From Actinomadura rubrisoli (GTDB taxonomy: Bacteria > Actinomycetota > Actinomycetes > Streptosporangiales > Streptosporangiaceae), in the NCBI RefSeq assembly GCF_004349215.1, contig NZ_SMKU01000003.1, positions 30,904 through 94,903 on the forward strand: a stretch of 64,000 nt of DNA. The letters are read 5' to 3'. The notes beneath the pieces are model-generated. The model was not told where the DNA came from and searched no databases. It saw only the letters and a list, made by a program, of their open reading frames with translations. This document shows, one piece after another, positions 42,599-49,656 of this stretch. A program made the translations under genes and the position numbers. Position 1 is the first letter of the stretch, and each line of letters opens with the position of its first letter.

Positions 42599-42841
42599 TC
42601 AGACACCGTAAGGTTGCGTCCAGTTTAGGACTTCCGCTCCCCAACGTTCCTCAACCGCCCGCCTCACTTCGTTGAAAGTGGGAGGTTCCATGAACGTGAT
42701 CACATCAGTGTCTGAGTGAGTGATCCACTCAGGACCATGACGGCGCACCAAATTGACCGTGAGCGTCCCTCTCCGCCATTGGGCGCGTTCGTCCATCCCA
42801 GCTAGCTCAAAGCGGATCGTCCCTCGCCTGTCCCTGCCCAT
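42599..42841 (-). CDS. Hypothetical protein
   Basis: 80 aa; GAGGAG fits the ATG at 42841. Strands first, then a FNEVRRAVEERWG helix. No family recognised. Confidence 0.6.
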   Translation of the reverse strand: MGRDRRGTIRFELAGMDERAQWRRGTLTVNLVRRHGPEWITHSDTDVITFMEPPTFNEVRRAVEERWGAEVLNWTQPYGV

Positions 42842-42990
42842 GCTTGACTCCTCTTTTCTGAGTGTCATTTCGATGCGCCCCTCATCTGCCTTTGAGGCCA
42901 CGACCCTAGCGCAACGCTATGTCGGATGAGGGCAGACGCTTGTAAGTTCGTCTGAGAGGCATACAGCGCGTTCTAGTAAACCCCTCCAGC

Positions 42991-43845
42991 CTAGTTGTTG
43001 ACTTCGATTGCGTAGGACTTGAGACGCCACTCATAAGCGGCAAACTCTGGGATGTACTGCAACCCTCCAGAGTCCTTATCAGCCAATACGGACAGTCCAT
43101 CGGCGTAGACGCCGCTGACGTGCTCATGAGTCCTGGGAGTCCCCGTTTCCACCCTCCCAGAGTGCACGACGTGACCGGCAATCAGCAGCTCACAAATCCA
43201 TGAGCCGTCATACTCCTTACCGACGTCCCCGCCTCCCAGCTTGTGGACGTGGATAGCCATCTCAGAGTTATCGTCGTCCGAGACGAACGGGACGTCATAC
43301 GAAGCGTCCTTTTCCGTCCAGCAGACATCCATGAGCGATTCGACCTCCCAAGCGTTAACATCAAATGGCGGGAGGCCAATCATCATCGGGTGATGCTCTG
43401 CGAGGTACTGGATTGCGTCAGCAATCCCAGAGCCGTTGTCGTGAGCCATGTCAAGGATCTTCTCTGCGACCTCTTCCGAGTAGCCCGCGCTCTGTAGCGT
43501 CATGACGAGCGCAGCCGCGATGTGACCATAGACGCCATATCCGACGGTCGCACTGCCCTGGTTGGCCAACTTCTGATCACTTGCCGCGTTCGCCATGTGC
43601 AGCGTCGCCAACAGAGACTCCGCAATGGCCATCGTGTCCTTGTGCATGTGTCCTCCTGATTGCGTGGCCGGGATTTCCTGCACTTCGGTAGCGCCGAACC
43701 CGCCAAAGTTAATCCAAAGCTCTTCCCCCTCTTCGGTCGTGACGTGCATCTTGCCGCACTTGAATCCGTACTCGTTGTGCGTCTTGTCTTCGTGGATCTC
43801 GGTAACGCGCAGCTTGCTACCGCCGTAGATCGTGATTTCGTACAT
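42991..43845 (-). CDS. Hypothetical protein
   Basis: 284 aa, GGGAG before the ATG. N-terminal strand part (about 1-62), then a helical block (DTMAIAESLLATLHMANAA, ALVMTLQSAGY) and a His- and Asp-rich C-terminal part. An internal MHKDTM could mark a second start. First gene of the small-gene run that begins at the gene-free region. No family recognised. Confidence 0.65.
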   Translation of the reverse strand: MYEITIYGGSKLRVTEIHEDKTHNEYGFKCGKMHVTTEEGEELWINFGGFGATEVQEIPATQSGGHMHKDTMAIAESLLATLHMANAASDQKLANQGSATVGYGVYGHIAAALVMTLQSAGYSEEVAEKILDMAHDNGSGIADAIQYLAEHHPMMIGLPPFDVNAWEVESLMDVCWTEKDASYDVPFVSDDDNSEMAIHVHKLGGGDVGKEYDGSWICELLIAGHVVHSGRVETGTPRTHEHVSGVYADGLSVLADKDSGGLQYIPEFAAYEWRLKSYAIEVNN

Positions 43846-44066
43846 GTTCGTCTCCCTTTGGGTCTTGATCGGACAGCAAACCCTATCTGTCGCTTCCCCC
43901 GACAGGCATTCCCCGTGTGGTGGCTGATGTGTGTCGTGTACGCAGCATACCGGCTACGCGAATCACGCAATGCGCCTAAGAGGAGGAATGCCTGACTAGG
44001 CAAACTCACAGAATGAGTTTGAACTAAGTAGATTGCGTGTTGATTGAGCACACGGACGTAATTTGC

Positions 44067-44082
44067 AATCCTCGCGAGGATT
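44067..44082. promoter_or_regulatory. 16-bp perfect palindrome
   Basis: AATCCTCGCGAGGATT; the length and symmetry suit a dimeric DNA-binding protein. Confidence 0.5.
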
Positions 44083-44584
44083 CAAACCCTGCACATTCAC
44101 ACGCGGCGAACGTTACGGCGTTGATTCCGTGTGCGCGATTCCTCTCCGGCCGAATCGCTAGCCTTATATGGGTTACTTCAAAAAACAGATGCGATCACAG
44201 GCGCCACTCCTTGGGAGAGTGACAAGAACAAGCCGCTTTCATCCCTACGTGAGTATGCCACTGCGACGGGCGATACACGCTGTACCCGAGATACCCGCCC
44301 CGTCCTCAGCACCCGTCTAGGGTGCGTCTGGATCGCTTGGACCTCATGGCCTTGACGTGCTCGTGATCCCGCCGCTGTCTGCCTTTCACCACTTGGAGCC
44401 GCGACATTGCGCGCAACTCCGCATCCTGCGGCTTGTTCGAACCTGTGTGCAATTATCTGAAAAACGGTTGCCTATCACTTCGTGTGGGGCTGACAGCCTC
44501 CCCGGAGCCTTTGGGACTCCCCCACCTCAAGATCACCGTCGCCGTTCTGTCTGGCGTCCCGTGGTGGAACACCCTGAACATTAC

Positions 44585-44600
44585 TGGCACAGTAAGGTTA
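44585..44600 (+). repeat. TGGCACAG box 1
   Basis: TGGCACAGTAAGGTTA, one of six copies. Confidence 0.7.
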
Positions 44601-44752
44601 CGCAGGTCAGAGCGTTCTCGTTACCTCGCCGTTATCAATGTGACCAAGACCGCAGTTTGCGAACCCCCAGGTCAGAGCGATAAAAATCTTGAAAGTCATG
44701 GAAAATCTCAGCATGTGGGAACAGACTTTTCGGACACGAACACCGTTCGTTA

Positions 44753-44768
44753 TTACCTTACTGTGCCA
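44753..44768 (-). repeat. TGGCACAG box 2
   Basis: TGGCACAGTAAGGTAA on the minus strand, facing box 1. Confidence 0.7.
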
Positions 44769-44808
44769 ACCCTGCGGCAACTACTTTGGGTTACCCCCTG
44801 TCTTCCCA

Positions 44809-44828
44809 GGTCAACCCGTAGGTTGACC
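44809..44828. promoter_or_regulatory. Inverted repeat
   Basis: GGTCAACC-CGTA-GGTTGACC, perfect 8-bp arms, 40 bp from box 2. Confidence 0.45.
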
Positions 44829-45283
44829 CCCAAAAGATCTTTGGTAAAAACGCTCTGTAGTCATAGGGGTGGGGTTGACAAGGTGTGGTAGCGCGCGGGC
44901 ACGCGTTCTTCTCAATCCTCCCCACGCGCCCGCGCGGGTGAGGCCGTCCCCTGCCAGATTGCCTCTATATGGCCCTGAGTCGCCCCTAGAGCACTCGTCA
45001 TGGGCCAAGCCCATCAGGGTAAGGCTAGGCAGCTAGTAGGCCGTATGCGGCCGTCTCAGGGTCTTCCTAGTAAGGCCCCCCGTATATACCCCCTTCCCTG
45101 TCGGAGAGGCAGGGAATAAGGCCCATAGCACATAAGGCCCGCGTAGAGCAAGGCGACACGCCTATGCATTGGACATTCATAGGTAACGATCTGATCTATG
45201 ACGTAGACCAATCGATGTTTGCCCAGGTAGTGAGCAGACCATTGCAAACGGATCGACTTGCTAGGCGGGGGCCGGTTAAGGGG

Positions 45284-45385
45284 TTACCACCTGGTAGAGG
45301 CCAAATCAGGGCCCTCTAGGGCCATGTCCGCATTGTCCTGATCGATGCGACCATACGACGGGTTGCATACGTATACAGGCCCCAT
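45284..45385 (-). CDS. Candidate 33-aa protein
   Basis: MGPVYVCNPSYGRIDQDN and an acidic end. It starts 1 nt after the stop of a 20-aa ORF, in the order expected of a small coupled pair. Function unknown. Confidence 0.35.
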   Translation of the reverse strand: MGPVYVCNPSYGRIDQDNADMALEGPDLASTRW

Positions 45386-45386
45386 G

Positions 45387-45449
45387 TCACGCGGACAGGC
45401 GAGTTCTCCGAGTTTCTCGCGTACCGAGAGATCCCGTAATAATTGACAT
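45387..45449 (-). CDS. Candidate 20-aa ORF downstream of nonamer site 4
   Basis: Starts MSIITGSLG, Arg/Thr-rich end. GGGGAG lies before the ATG, and the nonamer array ends 25 bp upstream, the same placement seen before the ATPase and DnaB-like genes. Confidence 0.35.
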   Translation of the reverse strand: MSIITGSLGTRETRRTRLSA

Positions 45450-45473
45450 TGCTCCCCAGTCGGACTCCCGACT

Positions 45474-45500
45474 ATTACCGGTAATACACGTAATAACGAG
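45474..45500. repeat. Nonamer array, site 4
   Basis: ATTACCGGT, AATACACGT, AATAACGAG in tandem; the AACATTGC cluster begins 5 bp later. Confidence 0.7.
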
Positions 45501-45504
45501 AAAG

Positions 45505-45784
45505 AACATTGCGGCGGCGGAGCCGCAATGTTGAACATTGCAACCCGCTCGGGGCAAACATTGCAGAGGGCAAATACATTGCCCGGACCAAGGTCGGCAG
45601 CCGGGGGCGCCCCCGGCTGCAATGTTTATCACGCAATGAATGCAATGCACCTGGGGTAATGCAATGTTTGTCATGTAAACAGCCCCGCCCGGGGCAGGGG
45701 ACTTTAAGGAGGTACGGGTCTGGCATTTCACAATTGCACAAGCAATGTTGCAATGTTTGGCCGGCACGGGGACGCAAACATTGC
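45505..45784. repeat. AACATTGC / GCAATGTT cluster (iteron-like)
   Basis: Full copies at 45505, 45525, 45534, 45557, 45619, 45661, 45742, 45750 (the last two in tandem) and 45777, plus several partial ones. Several sit in dyads such as GCAA-ACA-TTGC and GGGCAA-ATACA-TTGCCC. A large hairpin (AACATTGCGGC arms, 45505-45532) and a 24-bp palindrome (45597-45620) are embedded. Density and mixed orientation suggest multi-site binding by a replication initiator or regulator. Confidence 0.7.
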
Positions 45785-45798
45785 CAGGGAAAACAAAA

Positions 45799-45823
45799 CC
45801 CCCACCCGTCGTTCGGGTGGGGG
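45799..45823. terminator. Terminator-like hairpin
   Basis: CCCCCACCCG/CGGGTGGGGG, 10-bp arms, between the repeat cluster and the TPR-like gene. Confidence 0.75.
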
Positions 45824-45872
45824 TAGAACGCTCCGAAAGTTTCTCGACGAGCGCATCCGGCCAAACATACGC

Positions 45873-45903
45873 GAGAGGCCCCCGCCTGGCGCGGGGGCCT
45901 CTC
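45873..45903 (-). terminator. Terminator after TPR-like gene
   Basis: GAGAGGCCCCCGC/GCGGGGGCCTCTC, 13-bp perfect arms, 17 bp past the stop. Confidence 0.85.
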
Positions 45904-45919
45904 TTTGATCTCCAACTCC

Positions 45920-46867
45920 TCACACGACCTGTCGAGCGCCGACGAGGTGGCGGAGGTACCTTGTACGTTCAGTCTGGTATCCCTTTGCGAGGGACCCGAG
46001 GACGCGCTTGGCGCGATCCTTGTAGACGTTGTCGAGTGGTCCCGCTTGCGCTCGGACGTGGATTGACGCGATAGCGAAATCCAATCCGCCTTCCTTGTCG
46101 CCCGATCGGACCATCGCCATGGCCCTATGGAGCCGGTCAAGAGTCGTGACGTGGATTGCCGACTCTGGATTCATCTCCAGCGCCGTGTCATACCACTTCA
46201 GCGCATCGTCCGGCCTGATGTATGTAGTTGCGACGGCCACGGCCTGGGGAAACTGCTGCTCCCGGAAGGTGAACGCAGTCATCTCGTTCACCGGATTGAC
46301 CTTCCTGAGCTTATCTTCCGCCATCTGCCTCGCGGCACGGTACCCGACCAGGTCACCATTCATGGCGTAGGCTCGCATTGCGTGGGAAGCCAACCAGGCG
46401 GCCTCCATTGCAGGGACCCTTGACCAGCATTCCCGGATTCCCGCCGTTGACAGGATTTGAGCTTTTCCAGAGGACCCGTACCAGCACTCCACCTGGATCC
46501 GCCGAATGTACCCGTGCGCTTTGGCCGTGCTGTCGTTGATCCGATCCGCCGACGTGATCGCGTGGTCAGCCCAGGCCGTTGCAGCCCCGGCGTCTCCGGC
46601 CTTGTACGCGATTGCTGACATTAGGGCATGAGCGCGGGGGACAAGTGCCCTGTCTTGTGGCTTTCCGTGGGCCTGCTGAGCCCTGTCCAGAAGTGCTCGG
46701 GTGTCCCGAAGCTGCTCACCGGGTGGTGTAGTGCCGTGGAAGGCTACGGCCTGGCGGTGTAGCCCCTCCTCCAGGTCTGTGGGTAGGAGCACGGTGTGGG
46801 CCTCCTTTGGGAGATACGCGGTGACGGGGGCGATGGCGCCCAGCTTGAGCAGTGTGCGTCTGTCCAT
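45920..46867 (-). CDS. TPR-like protein with twin-arginine-type N-terminus
   Basis: 315 aa from the ATG at 46867. The start MDRRTLLKLGAIAPVTAYL fits a Tat-like signal (RR, LLKLG), as often seen on actinobacterial proteins of this kind. The body is a run of helix pairs with ALA-rich repeats (AGDAGAATAWADHAI, ALKWYDTALEMNPESA) typical of tetratricopeptide repeats. Similar proteins in Streptomyces are XRE-type regulators, but no HTH is visible here. TATAGG lies 6 nt before the start. It could bind peptides or proteins and take part in lysogeny control. Confidence 0.65.
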   Translation of the reverse strand: MDRRTLLKLGAIAPVTAYLPKEAHTVLLPTDLEEGLHRQAVAFHGTTPPGEQLRDTRALLDRAQQAHGKPQDRALVPRAHALMSAIAYKAGDAGAATAWADHAITSADRINDSTAKAHGYIRRIQVECWYGSSGKAQILSTAGIRECWSRVPAMEAAWLASHAMRAYAMNGDLVGYRAARQMAEDKLRKVNPVNEMTAFTFREQQFPQAVAVATTYIRPDDALKWYDTALEMNPESAIHVTTLDRLHRAMAMVRSGDKEGGLDFAIASIHVRAQAGPLDNVYKDRAKRVLGSLAKGYQTERTRYLRHLVGARQVV

Positions 46868-46970
46868 GATGTACCTATACCCCCAGGTCTGTCGGTACAT
46901 CCACACGGGTGGGTAACTGAGAGTCTCATATCGTCTCGTCACTGTCTAGTCACGCCACGTGATCAAGAGT

Positions 46971-46976
46971 TAGGGT
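46971..46976 (+). promoter_or_regulatory. -10 box TAGGGT
   Basis: TANNNT, 7 nt before the GTG at 46984; lacks the TGN extension. Confidence 0.4.
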
Positions 46977-46983
46977 GTTGAGC

Positions 46984-47184
46984 GTGGAAGAGTCACAACC
47001 TGTGATCAAGTGCAGACACTCCAACTGCCAACGCGAGCTGGCCGCCATGGAGTACGCAAGCCAGCGCTTCTACGTTCATAAAGACACTGGGGACGTCGCC
47101 TGCTTCGGTCCGTGGACCATTCGTGGCCAGAACTGCTCCCCTAGCGTCCCAAACGAGTTCCCAAGAAGCTCGGGGTCTTACTGA
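46984..47184 (+). CDS. Small Cys-containing protein, leaderless GTG start
   Basis: 66 aa. CRHSNC near residue 10 and later C..C (ACFGPW, QNCSPS) could form a zinc finger. No ribosome site; TAGGGT lies 7 nt upstream. Divergent from the TPR-like gene, a classic place for a paired regulator. It is the only plus-strand gene in the right arm. Confidence 0.6.
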   Translation: MEESQPVIKCRHSNCQRELAAMEYASQRFYVHKDTGDVACFGPWTIRGQNCSPSVPNEFPRSSGSY

Positions 47185-47187
47185 CCC

Positions 47188-47214
47188 ATTACGTGTACTA
47201 CATGCAATGCCGGG
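47188..47214. repeat. Nonamer array, site 5 (divergent)
   Basis: ATTACGTGT, ACTACATGC, AATGCCGGG; the weakest copy of the family, between two genes that converge here. Confidence 0.5.
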
Positions 47215-47224
47215 AACACAGAAA

Positions 47225-47248
47225 GCCCCCCGCCAGACGGCGGGGGGC
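47225..47248 (-). terminator. Terminator after acidic protein
   Basis: GCCCCCCGCC/GGCGGGGGGC then TTTC on the minus strand. Confidence 0.85.
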
Positions 47249-47254
47249 CAATGC

Positions 47255-47377
47255 TTACCAGTCTAGGGCGTCGTCGATAAAATCGTCCACTTCAAAGGCG
47301 TCATCGAATTCATCGTCCATGGCATCGGACTCGTCGTCAATTTGGTCTCGTTCCTCTTCTTCGGGCCAAAACGTCAT
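47255..47377 (-). CDS. Very acidic small protein, 40 aa
   Basis: Starts MTFWPEEEERDQIDDESD and continues with many Asp/Glu. About half of all residues are acidic. A GGGTGACGGT stretch precedes the ATG and a terminator follows. The charge suggests a DNA-mimic or protein-binding role; none is shown. Confidence 0.55.
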   Translation of the reverse strand: MTFWPEEEERDQIDDESDAMDDEFDDAFEVDDFIDDALDW

Positions 47378-47396
47378 ACCGTCACCCGCCCTATCT

Positions 47397-47816
47397 CTAC
47401 AGAATTCCAAAGAATTTGAGAATCAGCAGAGCCACCGCGCCCCAGAACAGTAGACAAACGACAGCGGCCGTGGACCATACAAACAGCAGAAACTTATCGA
47501 TCTTCACTGATTCGTCCATTCTATGTCTGGAGTAACCACGCGCTGCCCTGCCATCGCTATACCCAGCACAGAGCTGAGCCGCGTAAACCCGGGGGCAAGG
47601 TTCCTCCAAACAGCCAGGCGGAGCACCGAATCCCGCCCCGGCGATCCAGTTGCCGGCTCGATGTACGACAACGGCCCCCACGCCCCTCTGAGAGCAATCA
47701 CCACGGGCTGACACAGCCTGGGCTATACCCAAGTAGTATTCATCCCATGAGGGGCGCTCAGGGAGGCTCTCAGAGCCTTCCAGAAACTCTGGAAACTGGC
47801 CGTCATAGGTCGTCAC
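47397..47816 (-). CDS. Truncated dCMP deaminase-like protein joined to a membrane segment
   Basis: 139 aa, GTG start behind GGAGGAGATG. Residues 22-75 resemble the N-terminal part of deoxycytidylate deaminases (SWDEYYLGIAQAVSARGDC, VGAVVV, GAPPGCLEEPCPR). The catalytic HAE and the following PCxxC are missing. The frame runs on through MDESVKIDKF into one membrane helix (FLLFVWSTAAVVCLLFWGA). Either a deletion fused two genes or the last 40 residues are a separate small membrane protein starting at that Met. Confidence 0.6.
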   Translation of the reverse strand: MTTYDGQFPEFLEGSESLPERPSWDEYYLGIAQAVSARGDCSQRGVGAVVVHRAGNWIAGAGFGAPPGCLEEPCPRVYAAQLCAGYSDGRAARGYSRHRMDESVKIDKFLLFVWSTAAVVCLLFWGAVALLILKFFGIL

Positions 47817-47949
47817 GCTTCATCTCCTCCAGGATCTCTTCAGTGCTGCGACCACGCGTGCGGGCCTGCCTGAAATTCCGATAAACCGCGATGAGGAGAC
47901 AACCGGCGATGAACTCAAGCGCAAAGGTAATGATGGTCAGGACGGACAC
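47803..47949 (-). CDS. Small membrane protein, 48 aa
   Basis: GTG start with GGGAG 7 nt upstream. One membrane segment (VLTIITFALEFIAGCLLIAV) then a basic and acidic tail. The 3' end overlaps the deaminase-like start by 14 bp. Confidence 0.6.
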   Translation of the reverse strand: MSVLTIITFALEFIAGCLLIAVYRNFRQARTRGRSTEEILEEMKRDDL

Positions 47950-48086
47950 TAAGCCGCTCCCTTCTCCGAAGTTAGATTCTCAATGCTTTCGCCGTTCGGC
48001 CCCCAAAAGCCGACCTTCCGGCCGTCCAGATGACGAACGAAGCCTAGCTGCCGCCGGTGTTATTTTGTCTGAATTCGTAGAACAAT

Positions 48087-48470
48087 CTAGAACCTCTCCC
48101 GCTCTCCCAGATCGATGACAGTCAGCCCCTTCTCCTTCGCGTAGGCCATGCAATCCCGAGTGCCCTTGCTGTCCTCCAACGGGAATGCGAGCACATAGTC
48201 AATGTTCGGGTTCTCGTTGATCATCTCCCGGTTTCTCATCGGCCCGGCTGCGCTGCCGTACAGATTCCATTGCGCCGGGTAGCGCTTCACTTTGTCAGCG
48301 TGGGATTCTCCCCACAGATCAGCAATATGGTCCGCACCTGTCGGGCAATGCCCGTGAACAATGACGAAATCCCCAGGACTGTTGAGCTGCGAATACAGAA
48401 AAAGGCATAGCGCGTCAACGACGAGTCCGGAGTCGAGCCACTTGCGCGAGCCGGTCACCAGAAGCTTCAT
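48087..48470 (-). CDS. SLOG-fold protein (DUF2493/YspA-like)
   Basis: 127 aa. VTGSRKW at the start, then VHGHCPTGADHIAD (nucleotide-binding loop) and GTRDCMAYAKEKGL, the pattern of DUF2493 SLOG proteins. SLOG domains bind nucleotides or their derivatives and often occur in defence or stress signalling. Role in this phage is unknown. Confidence 0.78.
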   Translation of the reverse strand: MKLLVTGSRKWLDSGLVVDALCLFLYSQLNSPGDFVIVHGHCPTGADHIADLWGESHADKVKRYPAQWNLYGSAAGPMRNREMINENPNIDYVLAFPLEDSKGTRDCMAYAKEKGLTVIDLGERERF

Positions 48471-48682
48471 AGCGGCCTCTCAATGATGAAAGTGTCCGTG
48501 ACATCGATCCATTGCAGCAGTCCACCCACGACAACGAGCTTCAAGATTCGCTCGTCCTGATTCCACCTTCGGAACGGAATCTGATTCAGACTTAGCCTCA
48601 TGTTCTTGCGAGAGAGGTAAATGTTCTGCTTGACGATGTCGTCTTCAAAGGCGGTCCGTACGTATATTTCAGTGGTTGGCAT
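48467..48682 (-). CDS. Hypothetical protein
   Basis: 71 aa from the ATG at 48682 (TGGAG upstream). Strand-rich; ends overlap the SLOG start by 4 bp. No family recognised. Confidence 0.6.
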   Translation of the reverse strand: MPTTEIYVRTAFEDDIVKQNIYLSRKNMRLSLNQIPFRRWNQDERILKLVVVGGLLQWIDVTDTFIIERPL

Positions 48683-48872
48683 CGTAGCTCCAGTAATCGT
48701 CAGGCCCACAGTCCATCAAATCTTCTTCTGATTCCTTCATCCATTGCCGCTTCTCGGCTTGCCGGGTTTCCCTACGGCGCTGGCGCTTCTCCCCATCCGC
48801 CATCTCATCCAGGTAGTAGTGACCAAACGCGGATGCTTTGCCAAGCCCTTTGTAATGGTCAGAATTCTGCAC
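48669..48872 (-). CDS. Hypothetical charged protein
   Basis: 67 aa, GTG start. A long charged helix in the middle (GEKRQRRRETRQAEKRQW) and an acidic end. Overlaps both neighbours by 14 bp. No family recognised. Confidence 0.55.
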   Translation of the reverse strand: MQNSDHYKGLGKASAFGHYYLDEMADGEKRQRRRETRQAEKRQWMKESEEDLMDCGPDDYWSYDANH

Positions 48873-49032
48873 GAATCATCCACCACAATCCGTAGTCCTC
48901 ATGGCACATTGCTTCCCAAGGAAGCTCATCAGAAGCACCGCATATGGTGCACATCCCAAATTCCAGCGGGCAGAGCCAAACGCCTCCAATGTCGGCATAG
49001 AACTTTTGGTGCATGTCGCAAGGTGCCTTCAC
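48859..49032 (-). CDS. Small Cys/His-rich protein
   Basis: 57 aa, GTG start overlapping the upstream stop as GTGA. CPLEFGMCTICG and MCHEDYG give Cys/His sets that could bind zinc. No family recognised. Confidence 0.6.
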   Translation of the reverse strand: MKAPCDMHQKFYADIGGVWLCPLEFGMCTICGASDELPWEAMCHEDYGLWWMIRAEF

Positions 49033-49253
49033 AGGGTCATCCACCCAAACACGAAATGAACCGACAGCCAGGCCATGAAGGCAGCCAGCGCAGCTCGCTT
49101 CCAGGCCCAACCACGCTTCACGCCGAACCATGTCCAGACATGCTCAGAAAGTGTGTCGCCTGGCTGCCCTCGCTTCAGTGCCCGCCCTTCAATCACAATG
49201 AAGGCTGCGATCCAGAGAACCCACGCAGCCGTGAAGGGGTCAATGTCCGGCAT
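49029..49253 (-). CDS. Small membrane protein of actinophages
   Basis: 74 aa. Two membrane segments: FTAAWVLWIAAFIVIEG (about 7-23) and ALAAFMAWLSVHFVFGW (about 55-71), with PGDTLSEHVWTWF between. This layout recurs in actinophage genomes without known function; the name reflects recall, not a search. Confidence 0.65.
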   Translation of the reverse strand: MPDIDPFTAAWVLWIAAFIVIEGRALKRGQPGDTLSEHVWTWFGVKRGWAWKRAALAAFMAWLSVHFVFGWMTL

Positions 49254-49644
49254 TCTCCATCTCCATTAGATCGATCTCATCCACCAGAGCAGTGCCGTAG
49301 TCGGAGTGCAACGGGGCAACCGCTTGATGTCCGCCTTCTCGAACATAATCCTCGTCCACCTCGTAAACGTAGATTCGGAAGCCGATAGAGCCGAGCAATT
49401 CAAGCCAGTCTCCGTCGAACCACGAGCGCAGCTCGTCCATTGACGGGAATCCACAGTATTCGTCCCCGTCGATGTGACCGAGTCCGTCTAGTTGCGGAGT
49501 CGGGTGGTTCGAGTCGCAATGCTCGTAGCTCATCTCCGTCAAGACGTCTCCATCCTTGTCCTTCCGGGAACGCCACTGGTACGGCCCAACTGGAATACCC
49601 TGCCAGTCGCCAGCCAGCGGCCTGGCAACTCGATAGAACCGCAT
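49240..49644 (-). CDS. Hypothetical protein
   Basis: 134 aa. DELRSWFDGDWLELLGSIGF and FRIYVYEVDEDYV, mixed alpha/beta. Overlaps the membrane protein start by 14 bp. No family recognised. Confidence 0.6.
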   Translation of the reverse strand: MRFYRVARPLAGDWQGIPVGPYQWRSRKDKDGDVLTEMSYEHCDSNHPTPQLDGLGHIDGDEYCGFPSMDELRSWFDGDWLELLGSIGFRIYVYEVDEDYVREGGHQAVAPLHSDYGTALVDEIDLMEMENAGH

Positions 49645-49656
49645 CAGCCATCCTCC

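Larger units (their letters stand above)
43846..45283. other. Gene-free region with palindromes, candidate control or replication region
   Basis: No ORF here has both a ribosome site and protein-like composition. It holds an 8-bp inverted repeat CAAACTCA-5-TGAGTTTG (44001-44021), a 16-bp palindrome (44067-44082), two TGGCACAG boxes facing each other (44585-44600 plus, 44753-44768 minus) and an 8-bp inverted repeat (44809-44828). Transcription on both sides is leftward. An origin, an untranslated RNA or a repressor region are all possible. Confidence 0.5.

Noticed and set aside
44034..44105. Possible tRNA around GCGTGT/ACACGC
   Set aside because: Six acceptor-like pairs exist, but D, anticodon and T arms do not fold; the T-loop-like sequence belongs to the 16-bp palindrome.
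44131..44355. Plus-strand frames in the gene-free region, including a 50-aa frame from 44169
   Set aside because: No ribosome site or correctly spaced -10 box, and no protein-like pattern.
44874..44879. TTGACA as a -35 box
   Set aside because: No -10 hexamer at 16-19 nt downstream; the following sequence is GC-rich.
45505..45784. CRISPR-like repeat array
   Set aside because: Repeats are 8-13 bp, in both orientations and irregularly spaced, and no cas genes are present; the Cas4-like protein at 59001 is a typical phage nuclease.
47950..48086. Minus-strand peptide containing RHLDGRKVGFWGPNGES
   Set aside because: Looks coding, but a stop closes the frame shortly before it and no start codon is available; possibly a 5'-truncated remnant.
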